A stretch of DNA of 64,000 bases from Streptomyces fumanus (GCF_014655295.1 NZ_BNBI01000013.1:62001-126000); one strand, 5' to 3'. Positions 9,647 through 18,631 are shown, counted from the first letter of the stretch. Numbers and translations are program-made. Notes: generated by a model not told the origin, from the letters alone.

Positions 9647-9850
9647 GGGTCCTCATTTCGGGTGGAGCGAGGGCGCGCCGGGGCGGTACGGGTACGGCCG
9701 CGCCGCCCGCCGGACAGGGCGGCGCGCCGCGGCCGGCCCGGACGGGCGGGCGGACGGCGCGGAGCCGCTGACCAGCGGTCGCGGACGACGGTGGCGTGGC
9801 ACGGACCGGGGCGGTGGCACGGCCGGCGGGGCGGGCGCGCGGGGAAGCAC

Positions 9851-9868
9851 GTGCCGCGAGCGCGGCAC
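9851..9868 (-). promoter_or_regulatory. Possible attenuator hairpin between leader peptide and ssuE
   Basis: GTGCCGCG-AG-CGCGGCAC is a perfect 8-bp inverted repeat about 40 bases after the leader-peptide stop and about 200 bases before ssuE. There is no clear U-tract after it, so it may be a Rho- or stability-related element rather than an intrinsic terminator. Confidence 0.5.
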
Positions 9869-9907
9869 GGGAGAGGGCGGCGGACCGGGGAAGCGGTCGA
9901 AGGGCGA

Positions 9908-9991
9908 TCAGGCCGCGGAGCGACAACAGGCGCTGGAGACCCGCGCGAGGTCGACATGGCGTCGCCGCGTGAGGTCCAGTCGTGTCGTCAT
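9908..9991 (-). CDS. Cysteine-type leader peptide of the ssu operon
   Basis: A 27-codon open frame reading MTTRLDLTRRRHVDLARVSS then ACCRSAA. The RRRHVDL(A/C)RVSSACCR pattern is the short leader peptide found upstream of many Streptomyces sulfur-assimilation genes; the adjacent Cys-Cys pair near the end suits sensing of Cys-tRNA. The start codon falls only about 8 bases downstream of the putative -10, so the message is probably leaderless. It is too short for routine gene calling but its sequence and place before ssuE make it convincing. Confidence 0.85.
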   Translation of the reverse strand: MTTRLDLTRRRHVDLARVSSACCRSAA

Positions 9992-9998
9992 GCGATCG

Positions 9999-10028
9999 AT
10001 CGTGACAGCCGCCGTCGACAACCGTCAA
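9999..10028 (-). promoter_or_regulatory. Putative promoter of the ssu leader peptide
   Basis: On the minus strand TTGACG (10023-10028) is followed after 18 bases by CACGAT (9999-10004). Initiation 7 bases on would put the transcript start at or next to the leader ATG at 9991. The -35 is good; the -10 is weak. Confidence 0.5.
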
Positions 10029-10119
10029 GGAGAAGCCGGTCGTTCTCGCATCCCGGACCCGGTTCCCCGAGGGGATGTTCCGCGCGACCACACCCCGTGG
10101 GACACACCCCGCCGGAACA

Positions 10120-10165
10120 CCCCGTAGGCCGGACCGCGCGTCTCCTCGCGGTCCGGCCTACGGGG
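10120..10165 (-). terminator. Very strong hairpin after the 55-aa hypothetical gene
   Basis: A perfect 19-bp inverted repeat (arms begin CCCCGTAGGCCGG and end CCGGCCTACGGGG) with an 8-base loop, 10 bases past the stop of the small minus-strand gene. It also insulates the ssu promoter from upstream reading. Confidence 0.85.
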
Positions 10166-10174
10166 CCACCGGGC

Positions 10175-10342
10175 TCACTCCTCGTCGGACCTCGGCACCA
10201 CGACCAGGAACGCGTCCGAGTTGATGTCCATCACGACGGTCGCCGGCTCACCCGCGGCGCGCCGCTCGGCCGCGTACTCCTCGGCCGGCCACGAACCGCG
10301 CGGCGACCCCGCCGGAAATCGCTCCAACACCTTCGCGCTCAT
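10175..10342 (-). CDS. Small conserved hypothetical protein (55 aa)
   Basis: Encodes MSAKVLERFPAGSPRGSWPA ... ending FLVVVPRSDEE. GGAGGTG lies 8 bases before the ATG, and the gene is followed by a very strong terminator, so it is well delimited. The protein is hydrophilic, with a likely helix (PAEEYAAERRAA) and a strand-rich end (ATVVMDINSDAFLVVVP). No domain recognised. It is transcribed divergently from the SDR gene on the right. Confidence 0.7.
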   Translation of the reverse strand: MSAKVLERFPAGSPRGSWPAEEYAAERRAAGEPATVVMDINSDAFLVVVPRSDEE

Positions 10343-10503
10343 GCGGATGACACCTCCAGGTCGACCTTCGGACCGCGGACCTCGCGTGTAATCCGCATGC
10401 CCCCGTTCGAATCCGGTATGTCCCCCCTGACGGCCGTCCGGTGGAGCCCCGCCCGGCGGGGTGCTCCCATGGAGGGGGGCACCGAGCTGGAGGGCCGAGC
10501 ACC

Positions 10504-12033
10504 ATGCCGAGCGACGACACCGGACCGGGACTGCGCTGCCTGGTCACCGGCGCCACGGGGTACATCGGGGGCCGGCTGGTCCCGGAACTCCTCGCCGCGG
10601 GCCACCGGGTGCGCTGTCTGGCCCGCTCCCCCGGCAGGCTGCGCGACCACCCCTGGGCGGGCGACGCCGAGGTGGTGCGCGGGGACGTCACCGACCCGGA
10701 CTCCACGGCCGCGGCGATGCGGGGCGTCGACGTGGCGTACTACCTGGTGCACGCGCTCGGCACCGGCGCGGGGTTCGAGGAGACCGACCGCCGGGCCGCG
10801 CGGCTCTTCGGGGAGCGGGCGCGGGCCGCCGGGGTGCGGCGCGTCGTCTACCTGGGCGGTCTGACCCCGGCCGGGGTGCCCGAGCGGTCCTTGTCGCCGC
10901 ATCTGCGCTCACGCGCCGAGGTGGGCCGGATCCTGCTGGCCTCGGGGGTGCCGACCACCGTGCTGCGGGCCGCGGTCGTCATCGGCTCCGGCTCGGCCTC
11001 GTTCGAGATGCTGCGGTACCTGACCGAGCGGCTGCCGGTGATGGTCACCCCGAGCTGGGTGCACACCCGTATCCAGCCCGTGGCGGTCCGGGACGTGCTG
11101 CGCACCCTGGTCGGCAGCGCGCGGATGCCGGAGGACGTCAGCCGAGCCTTCGACATCGGCGGCCCCGATGTGCTGACGTACCGTCAGATGATGGAGCGGT
11201 ACGCGGCCGTCGCCGGGCTGCCGCGCCGGCTCGTGGTCTCCGTCCCGGTCCTCACCCCGCGGCTGTCCGGCTACTGGGTGGGCCTGGTGACGCCCGTGCC
11301 CGCGTCGATCGCCCGGCCGCTCGCCGAGTCGCTGCGCCACGAGGTGGTGTGCCGGGAGCACGACATCGCGCGGTACGTGCCCGATCCGCCGGGCGGCCCG
11401 GTCGGCTTCGACGACTCCCTCCGGCTCGCGCTGCGGCGGGTCCGGGAGGCGCGGGTGACCACCCGCTGGTCGTCCGCCTCGGTGCCCGGCGCCCCCAGCG
11501 ACCCGCTGCCCACCGACCCCGACTGGGCGGGCGGCAGCCTCTACACCGACCACCGGGCCGTGCCGGTGGACGCCTCGCGGGAGGACCTGTGGCGGGTGAT
11601 CGAGGGCATCGGCGGGGAGCACGGCTGGTACTCCTTCCCGCTCGCCTGGGCGGTACGGGGCGGGCTGGACCGGCTGGCCGGCGGGGTGGGCCTGCGGCGC
11701 GGGCGCCGGGACGCGACGAGGCTGCGGGCCGGGGACTCGCTGGATTTCTGGCGGGTGGAGGAGATCGAGCGGGGGCGTCTGCTGCGGCTGCGCGCGGAGA
11801 TGCGGGTGCCGGGAGCGGCCTGGCTGGAGATGTACGCCGAGACGGACGAAGGCGGGCGCACCCGGTACCGGCAGCGGGCCCTGTTCCACCCGCACGGCCT
11901 GCTGGGACACCTGTACTGGTGGGCGGTGGCACCCTTCCACGCCGTGGTCTTCGGCGGCATGGCCCGCAACATCGCCCGCGCCGCCGCCAAGGGCGAACGG
12001 GCCGGGACGGCCCCGCCGGACGACTACACATAA
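10504..12033 (+). CDS. NAD(P)-binding SDR-like protein fused to DUF2867
   Basis: A 509-residue two-part protein. Residues about 7-300 form an atypical extended SDR / NmrA-like domain: CLVTGATGYIGGRLVPELLA is the GxxGxxG dinucleotide site, followed by VRGDVTDPDS and VAYYLVHALGTGAGFEETDR. Residues about 345-500 are a DUF2867 module related to SRPBCC lipid-binding folds (WRVIEGIGGEHGWYSFPLAW, RLRAGDSLDFWRVEEIERGR, WLEMYAETDEGGRTRYRQRA). The whole matches the long 'SDR family oxidoreductase/DUF2867' type common in actinobacteria. Substrate unknown. The ATG start aligns with the beta strand of the Rossmann fold. Confidence 0.83.
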   Translation: MPSDDTGPGLRCLVTGATGYIGGRLVPELLAAGHRVRCLARSPGRLRDHPWAGDAEVVRGDVTDPDSTAAAMRGVDVAYYLVHALGTGAGFEETDRRAARLFGERARAAGVRRVVYLGGLTPAGVPERSLSPHLRSRAEVGRILLASGVPTTVLRAAVVIGSGSASFEMLRYLTERLPVMVTPSWVHTRIQPVAVRDVLRTLVGSARMPEDVSRAFDIGGPDVLTYRQMMERYAAVAGLPRRLVVSVPVLTPRLSGYWVGLVTPVPASIARPLAESLRHEVVCREHDIARYVPDPPGGPVGFDDSLRLALRRVREARVTTRWSSASVPGAPSDPLPTDPDWAGGSLYTDHRAVPVDASREDLWRVIEGIGGEHGWYSFPLAWAVRGGLDRLAGGVGLRRGRRDATRLRAGDSLDFWRVEEIERGRLLRLRAEMRVPGAAWLEMYAETDEGGRTRYRQRALFHPHGLLGHLYWWAVAPFHAVVFGGMARNIARAAAKGERAGTAPPDDYT

Positions 12034-12122
12034 GCGGGAAATAAGAGCATCATGGACATACGCGGCACCCGGCACATACCGCGGCAGCCGCGGTCGGTCC
12101 TGCCAGTCGAAGGAGACGACCC

Positions 12123-12563
12123 ATGGCCAACGTCTCGCACCCCAGAGGTGACATCACGAGTCATCCCGACGCCCCGGAGATGCGGGCCAGATACGCCCGT
12201 ATGCTCGGCGGCCGCGATGTGGCGCTCGTGGACGGACCGGTGTTCCTGCTCGGTCTGTACTGCGCCGTGTCCCCGTGGATCCTCCACTTCACGGGGAGCC
12301 AGCCGTCGCTCGTCGCCCACAACCTGATCATCGGCATCGCGATCGGTCTGCTGGCGCTCGGGTTCACCCGGGCCCCGGAGCGCATGTACGGCCTGAGCTG
12401 GGCCATGTGCGCCATGGGCGTATGGATGATCGTCTCGCCCTGGATCGTGGGCACGCGCCCGGACGCTGGGGTCATCTGGAACAACGTCGTCATCGGCGCC
12501 CTCGCCCTGCTCCTCGGCGCGTTCTGCGCCGCCACGGCGGTGAAGAGCGCCCCCAGGCCGTAG
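12123..12563 (+). CDS. SPW-repeat membrane protein
   Basis: A 146-residue small membrane protein with four hydrophobic spans arranged as two repeats, each with the signature Ser-Pro-Trp: AVSPWILHFTG near residue 50 and MIVSPWIVGTRP near 102. The N-terminal 35 residues are hydrophilic. SPW repeat proteins are of unknown function. It lies 89 bases after the SDR gene; a hairpin follows. Confidence 0.85.
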   Translation: MANVSHPRGDITSHPDAPEMRARYARMLGGRDVALVDGPVFLLGLYCAVSPWILHFTGSQPSLVAHNLIIGIAIGLLALGFTRAPERMYGLSWAMCAMGVWMIVSPWIVGTRPDAGVIWNNVVIGALALLLGAFCAATAVKSAPRP

Positions 12564-12583
12564 CCCGGCCCGAGCCAGACCGC

Positions 12584-12618
12584 GGCGGGCCGGTCCGCGC
12601 CCTGCGGACCGGCCCGCC
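12584..12618 (+). terminator. Hairpin terminator after the SPW gene
   Basis: A 15-bp perfect inverted repeat (GGCGGGCCGGTCCGC / GCGGACCGGCCCGCC) with a 5-base loop, beginning 21 bases after the stop. Confidence 0.75.
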
Positions 12619-12727
12619 CGGCACGCTCCCTTCGCGCCGGTCGTACGCCCCCGGACTGACCCCGCCGCCCGCGGGCAGACGCAGTACAGCGCAGTACCAC
12701 GGAGGTTCCGGAGCGGAAGGGGCGGAA

Positions 12728-12991
12728 ATGGAGATTGACGGGATCATCAGCGCGATCGTCATCGGTGTCGTCATCGGCGTCCTGGGCCGGCTCGTGGTCC
12801 CGGGCCGCCAGCGGATCGGCATCCTGTGGACGATCCTGGTCGGCATCGTGGCGGCGCTGATCGGCACCGCGATCGCGGGCGCGTTCGACGTGGCGGACAC
12901 CGACGGCCCGGACTGGATCGAGTGGCTCATCCAGATCGGCCTGGCCGCGGTCGGCGTGGTCGCCCTGGACCGGGCGAAGTCCCGCCGCTGA
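12728..12991 (+). CDS. GlsB/YeaQ/YmgE-type small membrane protein
   Basis: An 87-residue protein with three hydrophobic helices. The Gly-rich first helix GIISAIVIGVVIGVLGRLVV and ILWTILVGIVAALIGTAIAG are typical of the transglycosylase-associated (GlsB/YeaQ/YmgE) family, linked to general stress. A short acidic loop (DVADTDGPDWIEW) precedes the last span. The start is the ATG at 12728; the GGAGCGGAAGGGGCGGAA stretch before it is purine-rich. A strong terminator follows. Confidence 0.82.
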   Translation: MEIDGIISAIVIGVVIGVLGRLVVPGRQRIGILWTILVGIVAALIGTAIAGAFDVADTDGPDWIEWLIQIGLAAVGVVALDRAKSRR

Positions 12992-13040
12992 CGGCGGCGG
13001 CACCGGCGTACGGCCGGCCACCGCACGACCGACGGCACCG

Positions 13041-13086
13041 CACGACGCGGGGGCGCACCGGGCACCCGGCGCGCCCCCGCGTCGTG
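13041..13086 (+). terminator. Hairpin terminator after the YeaQ-type gene
   Basis: A perfect 16-bp inverted repeat (CACGACGCGGGGGCGC / GCGCCCCCGCGTCGTG) with a 14-base loop, 50 bases after the stop. Confidence 0.75.
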
Positions 13087-13135
13087 CCCGTAGGGTGATC
13101 TTGTCGTCGATCACTCGTGAGGAGGGCCGTGCACG

Positions 13136-13621
13136 ATGGCCGTGAAGGATGCCGAACTGCCGTATCTGCGCCGGTGCGTGGAGCTGGCCGCGCGGGCGCT
13201 GGAGGCCGGGGACGAGCCGTTCGGCTCGGTGCTGGTGGGCGCCGACGGCACGGTGCTGGCCGAGGACCACAACCACGTGGCGTCCGGTGACCGCACCCAG
13301 CACCCCGAGTTCGCGCTCGCCCGCTGGTCCGCCGCCCATCTGACGCCGGACGAGCGGGCCGCCGCGACGGTCTACACCTCGGGCGAGCACTGCCCCATGT
13401 GCGCCGCCGCGCACGCCTGGGTGGGCCTCGGGCGCATCGTGTACGTCGCCTCCTCGCGGCAGCTCATGGCCTGGCTCACCGAACTCGGCGTCCCCGCGCC
13501 CCCGGTGCGCACCCTGTCCGTCCAGGAGATCGCGCCCGGCGTGCCGGTGGACGGCCCGGTGCCCGGGCTGGCCGAGGAGGTGCGGGCGTTGCACGTCCGC
13601 TTCCACGGCGGCCAGGGGTGA
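13136..13621 (+). CDS. Nucleoside deaminase (cytidine/guanine deaminase superfamily)
   Basis: A 161-residue zinc hydrolase. The zinc site is split into THQ-type HPE (TQHPEFALARW, about residue 61) and HCPMCAAAHAW (about 84-94); the Glu of HPE is the proton shuttle and the two Cys plus His bind zinc. Most guanine/tRNA deaminases read H-A-E, so the Pro is slightly unusual but keeps all ligands. N-terminal LRRCVELAARALEAGDEPFG is typical of the GuaD-like branch. Substrate could be guanine or another base; single-gene unit bracketed by hairpins. Confidence 0.82.
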   Translation: MAVKDAELPYLRRCVELAARALEAGDEPFGSVLVGADGTVLAEDHNHVASGDRTQHPEFALARWSAAHLTPDERAAATVYTSGEHCPMCAAAHAWVGLGRIVYVASSRQLMAWLTELGVPAPPVRTLSVQEIAPGVPVDGPVPGLAEEVRALHVRFHGGQG

Positions 13622-13652
13622 GCCACCGGCGGTTGCCGCGAAGACGCGGATG

Positions 13653-13710
13653 ATAAGCCGTCCCCCGCCCTTCCGCCCGCCCGGAGGCGGGGGTTCCGGG
13701 AGCCGCTTAT
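13653..13710 (+). terminator. Nested inverted repeats after the deaminase gene
   Basis: An inner CCCCCGCC / GGCGGGGG pair (13662-13669 and 13686-13693) is nested within an outer ATAAGC / GCTTAT pair (13653-13658 and 13705-13710). It probably ends deaminase transcription; the outer arm also lies just before the next gene. Confidence 0.6.
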
Positions 13711-13763
13711 GGTGATCGAGGGCGCCGTTCTGCGGTCCCCGACGGGGCGCCCGGGAGGCATCG

Positions 13764-15365
13764 ATGCTGGCCAAGCTGTCGACTCGGCCCTCGGTCCGGC
13801 GCTGGGCGGTCCCCGGCGCGCTGGGCCTGGCCCTGCTGGGCGCGGGGCTGCCCGCCGCCGTGCCCGCCGCCGCAGCGGACGAGGACACCGGACGCGGGCT
13901 CGCCCGGTTCTACGACCAGCGGGTCAGATGGTCGGCGTGCGAGGAGACGGACGCGCCGAAGGACCTCCAGTGCGGCAAGGTCACCGTGCCGCTGGACTAC
14001 GGCCGGCCCGCGGCGGGCTCCCTCGACCTGGCCCTGGCCCGCTACCGGGCGACGGGGCCCTCCCGGGGCTCGGTGCTGCTGAACTTCGGCGGTCCGGGCG
14101 GCTCCGGCGTCGACGAACTCACCGCCGGCGGCAAGGACTTCCTGCACCTGACCAACGGCTACGACGTGGTGACCTTCGATCCGCGCGGTGTCGGCCGGTC
14201 CTCACCGGTGAGCTGCGGCCCCGGTTCGGTGCGGATCATGGAGGCGACCGACGGGGACGAGGGGATGAAGGACCCCCGCGAGACGCTGCGGCAACTGCGC
14301 CGGGCCGCCGCGCAGTGCGCCGAGCACTCCGGGCGCGTCCTGCCCCACATAGGCACCGTGAACGCCGCCCGGGACCTGGACGTGATGCGCCAGGCGCTCG
14401 GCGACGACAAGCTGAACTACCTGGGGTTCTCCTACGGCACCCGGCTCGGCGCGGTGTACGCCGCGCAGTTCCCGCACCGGGTGGGCCGGCTGGTGCTGGA
14501 TGGCGTGGACACCCTGACCGAGCCGCTGGCCGAGCAGGGCGCGGCCGGTGCCCGGGGGCAGCAGACCGCGCTGGAGAACTTCCTCGACTGGTGCGTCCAG
14601 GACATCGCCTGCCCCTTCGGCCAGGACGCCCGGGACGCCCGGCGCCAGGTCCTGCGGCTGGTCGGCTCGCTGGACCAGGACCCGGTGCCGTCCGCGTTCG
14701 GTGAGCCGTTCACCGGGCAGGACCTGGTCGGCGCGCTCAGCCAGGGGCTCTACAGCCGGCGGATGTGGCCCGCGCTGGAGCGGGCCGTCGCGCAACTGGT
14801 GGAGAGCGGCGACAGCGGCGGCCTGGAGGGCTTCGTCTCCGGCGGGGTCGGCTTCCCCGTCCGCCGGGCCGCCGGCGGCGGGCTGACCGACCCGGAGGAC
14901 GTGCCGCTGGACAACCTCCCGGCGGCGCTGATGGCGATCAACTGCGCCGACGACCCCGACCGCCCGAGCGCCGAGCAGGTCACCCGGTCCCTGGGCCATC
15001 TGCGCCGGCGGTACGAGGAGGCGTCCCCGGTGTTCGGCCGGTACCGGCTCACCCAGGTGCTGATGTGCTACGGCCGGCCCCGGGGCACCGACTACATCCG
15101 CGACGAGGTGAAGGGCGTCGACACCCCGAAGATGCTGCTGGTCGGCACCCGCGGCGATCCGGCGACGCCGTACCGGTGGACGCAGGAGACGGCCGCGCGG
15201 CTCGGGCCGTCGGCCGTGGTCCTGGACAACAAGGGCGAGGGGCACACCGGGTACGCGTCCTCGGAGTGCGTGCACCGCAAGGTCGACGACTTCCTGCTGT
15301 ACGGCTCGCTGCCGCCCTCCGGCTCCTCCTGCGGACCCGAGGAGGGGCGGGAGAGCGGCGGCTGA
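13764..15365 (+). CDS. Secreted alpha/beta hydrolase, tripeptidyl-aminopeptidase (Tap/Slp) type
   Basis: A 533-residue exported serine hydrolase. Residues 1-38 are a signal peptide (RRWAVPGALGLALLGAGLPA ... AAAADED); there is no lipobox Cys. The alpha/beta hydrolase core shows the HG-like oxyanion strand LLNFGGPGGSGVDEL, the nucleophile elbow GFSYGTRLGA (Ser), and at the end DPATPYRW and the catalytic His in GEGHTGYASSECV. The C-terminal TAP-like domain with its Cys pair is the pattern of Streptomyces tripeptidyl aminopeptidases and the SlpD/SlpE proteases. Likely extracellular peptide trimming. It ends 10 bases from the convergent asnB gene. Confidence 0.88.
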   Translation: MLAKLSTRPSVRRWAVPGALGLALLGAGLPAAVPAAAADEDTGRGLARFYDQRVRWSACEETDAPKDLQCGKVTVPLDYGRPAAGSLDLALARYRATGPSRGSVLLNFGGPGGSGVDELTAGGKDFLHLTNGYDVVTFDPRGVGRSSPVSCGPGSVRIMEATDGDEGMKDPRETLRQLRRAAAQCAEHSGRVLPHIGTVNAARDLDVMRQALGDDKLNYLGFSYGTRLGAVYAAQFPHRVGRLVLDGVDTLTEPLAEQGAAGARGQQTALENFLDWCVQDIACPFGQDARDARRQVLRLVGSLDQDPVPSAFGEPFTGQDLVGALSQGLYSRRMWPALERAVAQLVESGDSGGLEGFVSGGVGFPVRRAAGGGLTDPEDVPLDNLPAALMAINCADDPDRPSAEQVTRSLGHLRRRYEEASPVFGRYRLTQVLMCYGRPRGTDYIRDEVKGVDTPKMLLVGTRGDPATPYRWTQETAARLGPSAVVLDNKGEGHTGYASSECVHRKVDDFLLYGSLPPSGSSCGPEEGRESGG

Positions 15366-15375
15366 ACCCCCGGGG

Positions 15376-17217
15376 TCAGTCCAGGACGATCTCGGGCCGG
15401 TACAGGTCCAGCCAGAGCGCGAGGTCGAGGGCGCGTTCCAGGCCGCGCCGGCCGGCCTGGGTGCTGACCGGCGTCTCCCGGTCGGCCGCCGCACGCAGCC
15501 GGTCGCGGTCGACGAGGTCGAAGACCGGGTGCCCGGAGCGGGCGAGCAGCTCCCGGGCCTGGTCCTGGAGGGCCGCCGCGTACTTGGGGTCCTGGGTCGA
15601 CGGGTAGGGGCTCTTGACCCGGTCGTACACGGACCTGGGCAGCACGTCGGCGGTCGCCTCGCGCAGCAGGGTCTTCTCCCGGCCGTCGAAGGACTTCAGC
15701 GCCCAGGGCGTGTTGTAGACGTACTCGACCAGCCGGTGGTCGCAGAACGGGACCCGCACCTCCAGGCCGACGGCCATGCTGGCGCGGTCCTTGCGGTCCA
15801 GCAGGATGCGCACGAAGCGGGTGAGGTGCAGGTAGGACATCCGCCGCATCCGGTACTCGAAGTCGCTCTCGCCGTCGAGCCGCTGGAGGCCGGCGACGGC
15901 GTCGCGGTAGCCGTCGGCGACGTAGCCGGACAGGTCCAGGGCGCGGGTGAGGTCGGGGCGGAGCACGTCGGTGTCCTCGCCGAGGTGGCGGCCCATGGTG
16001 ACCAGCCAGGGGAAGGCGTCGGCGGTGCGGGCCGCCTCGTCGAAGAACTGCAGGTAGCCGCCGAAGACCTCGTCGGCGGACTCGCCGGACAGGGCGACGG
16101 TGGAGTGCTCGCGGATGGCCCGGAAGAGCAGGTAGAGGGAGCTGTCCATGTCGCCGAGGCCGGCGGGCAGGTCGCGGGCCCGGATGACCTTGGCCCGTAT
16201 CTCGGGGTCGGCGAGGTCCTGGGCGTCCAGCACGATGTCCTGGTGGTCGGTGCCGGCGGTGCGGGCCACGTCGTGCACGAAGGGGGTGTCGGGGGTGCCG
16301 CGCAGTTCGTCGGCGACGAAGTTCTCCGTCTGCCCGGCGAAGTCCACCGCGAAGCTGCGGACCTTCTCGCCCCGCTCGGCCAGTTGCCGGGCGGCCAGCG
16401 CGGTCATCGCGGAGGAGTCCAGGCCGCCGGAGAGCAGGGTGCAGCGAGGTACGTCGGCGACCAACTGGCGGCGCACGATGTCGTCGAGGAGCGAGCGGAC
16501 ACGGGCGACGGTGGTGTCGCGGTCGTCGGTGTGCGGCCGGGTCGGCAGCTCCCAGTAGCGGCGCACCCGCAGCCCCGCGCGGTCCACGGTGACGACGGTG
16601 CCCGGCTCGACCTCGCGCATGCCGTCCCAGACGGCGTGGCCCGGCGTCTTGATCATGGTGAAGAGTTCGCACAGCCCGTCGAGCCGGACCCGGCGGCGGG
16701 CCAGCGGGTTGGCGAGGATCGCCTTGGGCTCGGAGCCGAAGAGGACGCCGTCGGCGGTCGGGTAGTGGTAGAAGGGCTTGATGCCCATGCGGTCCCGGAC
16801 CATCACGAGCCGGTCCGCGCGGCCGTCCCAGACGGCGAAGGCGTACATGCCGTTGAGGCGTTCGGCGAGCGCGTCGCCCCACTCCAGGTAGCCGCGCAGC
16901 ACCACCTCGGTGTCGGAGTCGGTGGTGAAGCGGTGGCCGCGGCCGGTGAGCTCGCGGCGCAGTTCGGTGAAGTTGTAGGTCTCGCCGGAGTAGACGAGCG
17001 CGACCGTGCCCTCGGGGGTGTCGGCGGTCATCGGCTGCCGGCCGCCGGGCAGGTCGATGATGGCGAGCCTGCGGTGGCCGAGCGCGGCGGGGCCCTCGGC
17101 CCAGACGCCGCGGTCGTCCGGTCCGCGGCAGGCCATCGTCTCGGTCATCGCATCCAATGCCGCCCGCTCACCGCGCAGATCGCGGTCGAAGGAGACCCAG
17201 CCGGTGATTCCGCACAT
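15376..17217 (-). CDS. asnB: Asparagine synthase (glutamine-hydrolysing)
   Basis: Makes asparagine from aspartate, ATP and glutamine. The N-terminal nucleophile class II glutaminase domain begins MCGITGWVSF with catalytic Cys2 and has RRLAIIDLPGGRQPM and GETYNFTELRREL. The synthetase domain has the PP-loop TLLSGGLDSSAMTALAARQL and SGESADEVFGGYLQFFDEAA, then VPFCDHRLVEYVYNTPW. At 613 residues it is the normal length. It stands alone, not within a peptide-synthetase cluster, so a housekeeping or morphology-linked role is likely. Confidence 0.93.
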   Translation of the reverse strand: MCGITGWVSFDRDLRGERAALDAMTETMACRGPDDRGVWAEGPAALGHRRLAIIDLPGGRQPMTADTPEGTVALVYSGETYNFTELRRELTGRGHRFTTDSDTEVVLRGYLEWGDALAERLNGMYAFAVWDGRADRLVMVRDRMGIKPFYHYPTADGVLFGSEPKAILANPLARRRVRLDGLCELFTMIKTPGHAVWDGMREVEPGTVVTVDRAGLRVRRYWELPTRPHTDDRDTTVARVRSLLDDIVRRQLVADVPRCTLLSGGLDSSAMTALAARQLAERGEKVRSFAVDFAGQTENFVADELRGTPDTPFVHDVARTAGTDHQDIVLDAQDLADPEIRAKVIRARDLPAGLGDMDSSLYLLFRAIREHSTVALSGESADEVFGGYLQFFDEAARTADAFPWLVTMGRHLGEDTDVLRPDLTRALDLSGYVADGYRDAVAGLQRLDGESDFEYRMRRMSYLHLTRFVRILLDRKDRASMAVGLEVRVPFCDHRLVEYVYNTPWALKSFDGREKTLLREATADVLPRSVYDRVKSPYPSTQDPKYAAALQDQARELLARSGHPVFDLVDRDRLRAAADRETPVSTQAGRRGLERALDLALWLDLYRPEIVLD

Positions 17218-17608
17218 GCCCTACCTCCTGCGTCCGGTTCGCCGGGGCGCCCGCGCCGAGCGGCGCTTTTGCTGGTGCGAGCGACGACCGGCCGAACCAG
17301 TTGTAATAACCATCTACATTCCGAGCGTGCGCGATCCGAGCCCAGAAGGTCAACGTGGCCGTAACGTGGCCGATACACGGACCCCCATCATTTCGGCCAC
17401 TCTTTGCATCCGCGATACCCGCTCCGCCCGTCGGTGGCACCCATCGAACGCCCTCGGGACGCCCTTGGGCGCGACGATCCGGCCACGGGCAAAAACTCCT
17501 TCAACCCGCGCGGCACCGACCCCGCGCCGGCCCGCCCCTTGACGGCCGTGGAACGCTGGCCTCGGTGCCCGCGGACCTCCGGCGGGCCGGAGAAGGAGCC
17601 GACGGAAC
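17218..17608. promoter_or_regulatory. Divergent intergenic region asnB / Gfo-Idh oxidoreductase
   Basis: No gene seen in 391 bases. It is less GC-rich than its neighbours, especially around 17300-17320 (TTGTAATAACC). It contains a direct repeat of AACGTGGCCG at 17352-17361 and 17363-17372 (11-base period), a possible operator. The Gfo gene has GAAGGAG at 17590-17596 ahead of its GTG. Confidence 0.5.
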
Positions 17609-18631
17609 GTGAGTCAGTTGCTGGGCGTGGCGGTCCTCGGCGCGGGACACATGGGCGCCGACCACATTCGACGGCTGGACCGGGTGGTGAGCGGGGCCAG
17701 GGTCGTCGCCGTCGCCGACCCCGACGCCGCGCGGGCCGAGGAGGCCGTCGCCGGGCGGGCGGGCGTGACGGTCCACGCCGAGGCCGAGGCCGCGCTGGAC
17801 GTGCCCGGGGTCGAGGCGGTGCTGATCGCCTCCCCCGGCGAGGCGCACGAGGAGGCGCTGCTCGCCGCGTTCGCCCGGGGGCTGCCGGTGCTGTGCGAGA
17901 AGCCGATGGTGCCCGACCCGGCGGGCGCGCTGCGGGTGGTGGAGGCCGAGGCCGGACTGGGCCGGCGGCTGACCCAGATCGGGTTCATGCGGCGCTACGA
18001 CACCGAGTACGCGCGGCTGAAGTCACTGCTGGACAGCGGGCGGCTGGGCCGGCCCCTGCTGCTGCACTGCACCCACCGCAACGTCTCCTCGCCCCCGTAC
18101 TTCACCTCCGCGATGCTGATCGACAGCTCCGTCTCGCACGAGATCGACGCCGCCCGCTGGCTGCTCGGGCACGAGATCGACGCGGTGACCGTGCACCGGC
18201 CGCGGCCGTCCGCCGGCGCGCCCGCGGGCCTGTCCGACCCGCAGTTCGTGGTCTTCGAGACCGACCGGGGCGCCCTGGTCGACGTGGAGGTCTTCGTCAA
18301 CTGCGGCTTCGGCTACCAGGTGCGCTGCGAGGCCGTCTGCGAGGCGGGCAGCGCCCGGATCGGCGAGGACCACACCATGGTGGTGACGGCGGCGGGCGGG
18401 GCCCGCGAGGAGGTGCCGGCGGACTATCTGCTGCGGTTCGCGGACGCCTACGACCGCGAGCTGCGGGCGTGGGTCGACGCCACCCGCGCCGGCCGGGTCA
18501 CCGGACCGAGCGCCTGGGACGGCTACGCGGCCGCCGCGGTCGCCGAGGCGGGAGTGCGCGCCCTGGAGTCCGGCACCCGCACGGCCGTCGGCCTGGCCCC
18601 GCGCCCGGCCCTGTACGCGGAACCCCACTAG
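17609..18631 (+). CDS. Gfo/Idh/MocA-family oxidoreductase
   Basis: A 340-residue NAD(P)-dependent sugar or inositol dehydrogenase. The Rossmann site [18 protein letters not shown] is at residues about 6-23 and the family motif [20 protein letters not shown] with the Lys-Pro pair at about 95-100. The C-terminal alpha/beta domain includes [18 protein letters not shown] and [15 protein letters not shown], where the His is the usual catalytic residue of myo-inositol 2-dehydrogenase-like enzymes. GTG start with a clear ribosome site. No inositol or sugar catabolic genes adjoin it, so the substrate is uncertain. Confidence 0.86.
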   Translation: MSQLLGVAVLGAGHMGADHIRRLDRVVSGARVVAVADPDAARAEEAVAGRAGVTVHAEAEAALDVPGVEAVLIASPGEAHEEALLAAFARGLPVLCEKPMVPDPAGALRVVEAEAGLGRRLTQIGFMRRYDTEYARLKSLLDSGRLGRPLLLHCTHRNVSSPPYFTSAMLIDSSVSHEIDAARWLLGHEIDAVTVHRPRPSAGAPAGLSDPQFVVFETDRGALVDVEVFVNCGFGYQVRCEAVCEAGSARIGEDHTMVVTAAGGAREEVPADYLLRFADAYDRELRAWVDATRAGRVTGPSAWDGYAAAAVAEAGVRALESGTRTAVGLAPRPALYAEPH

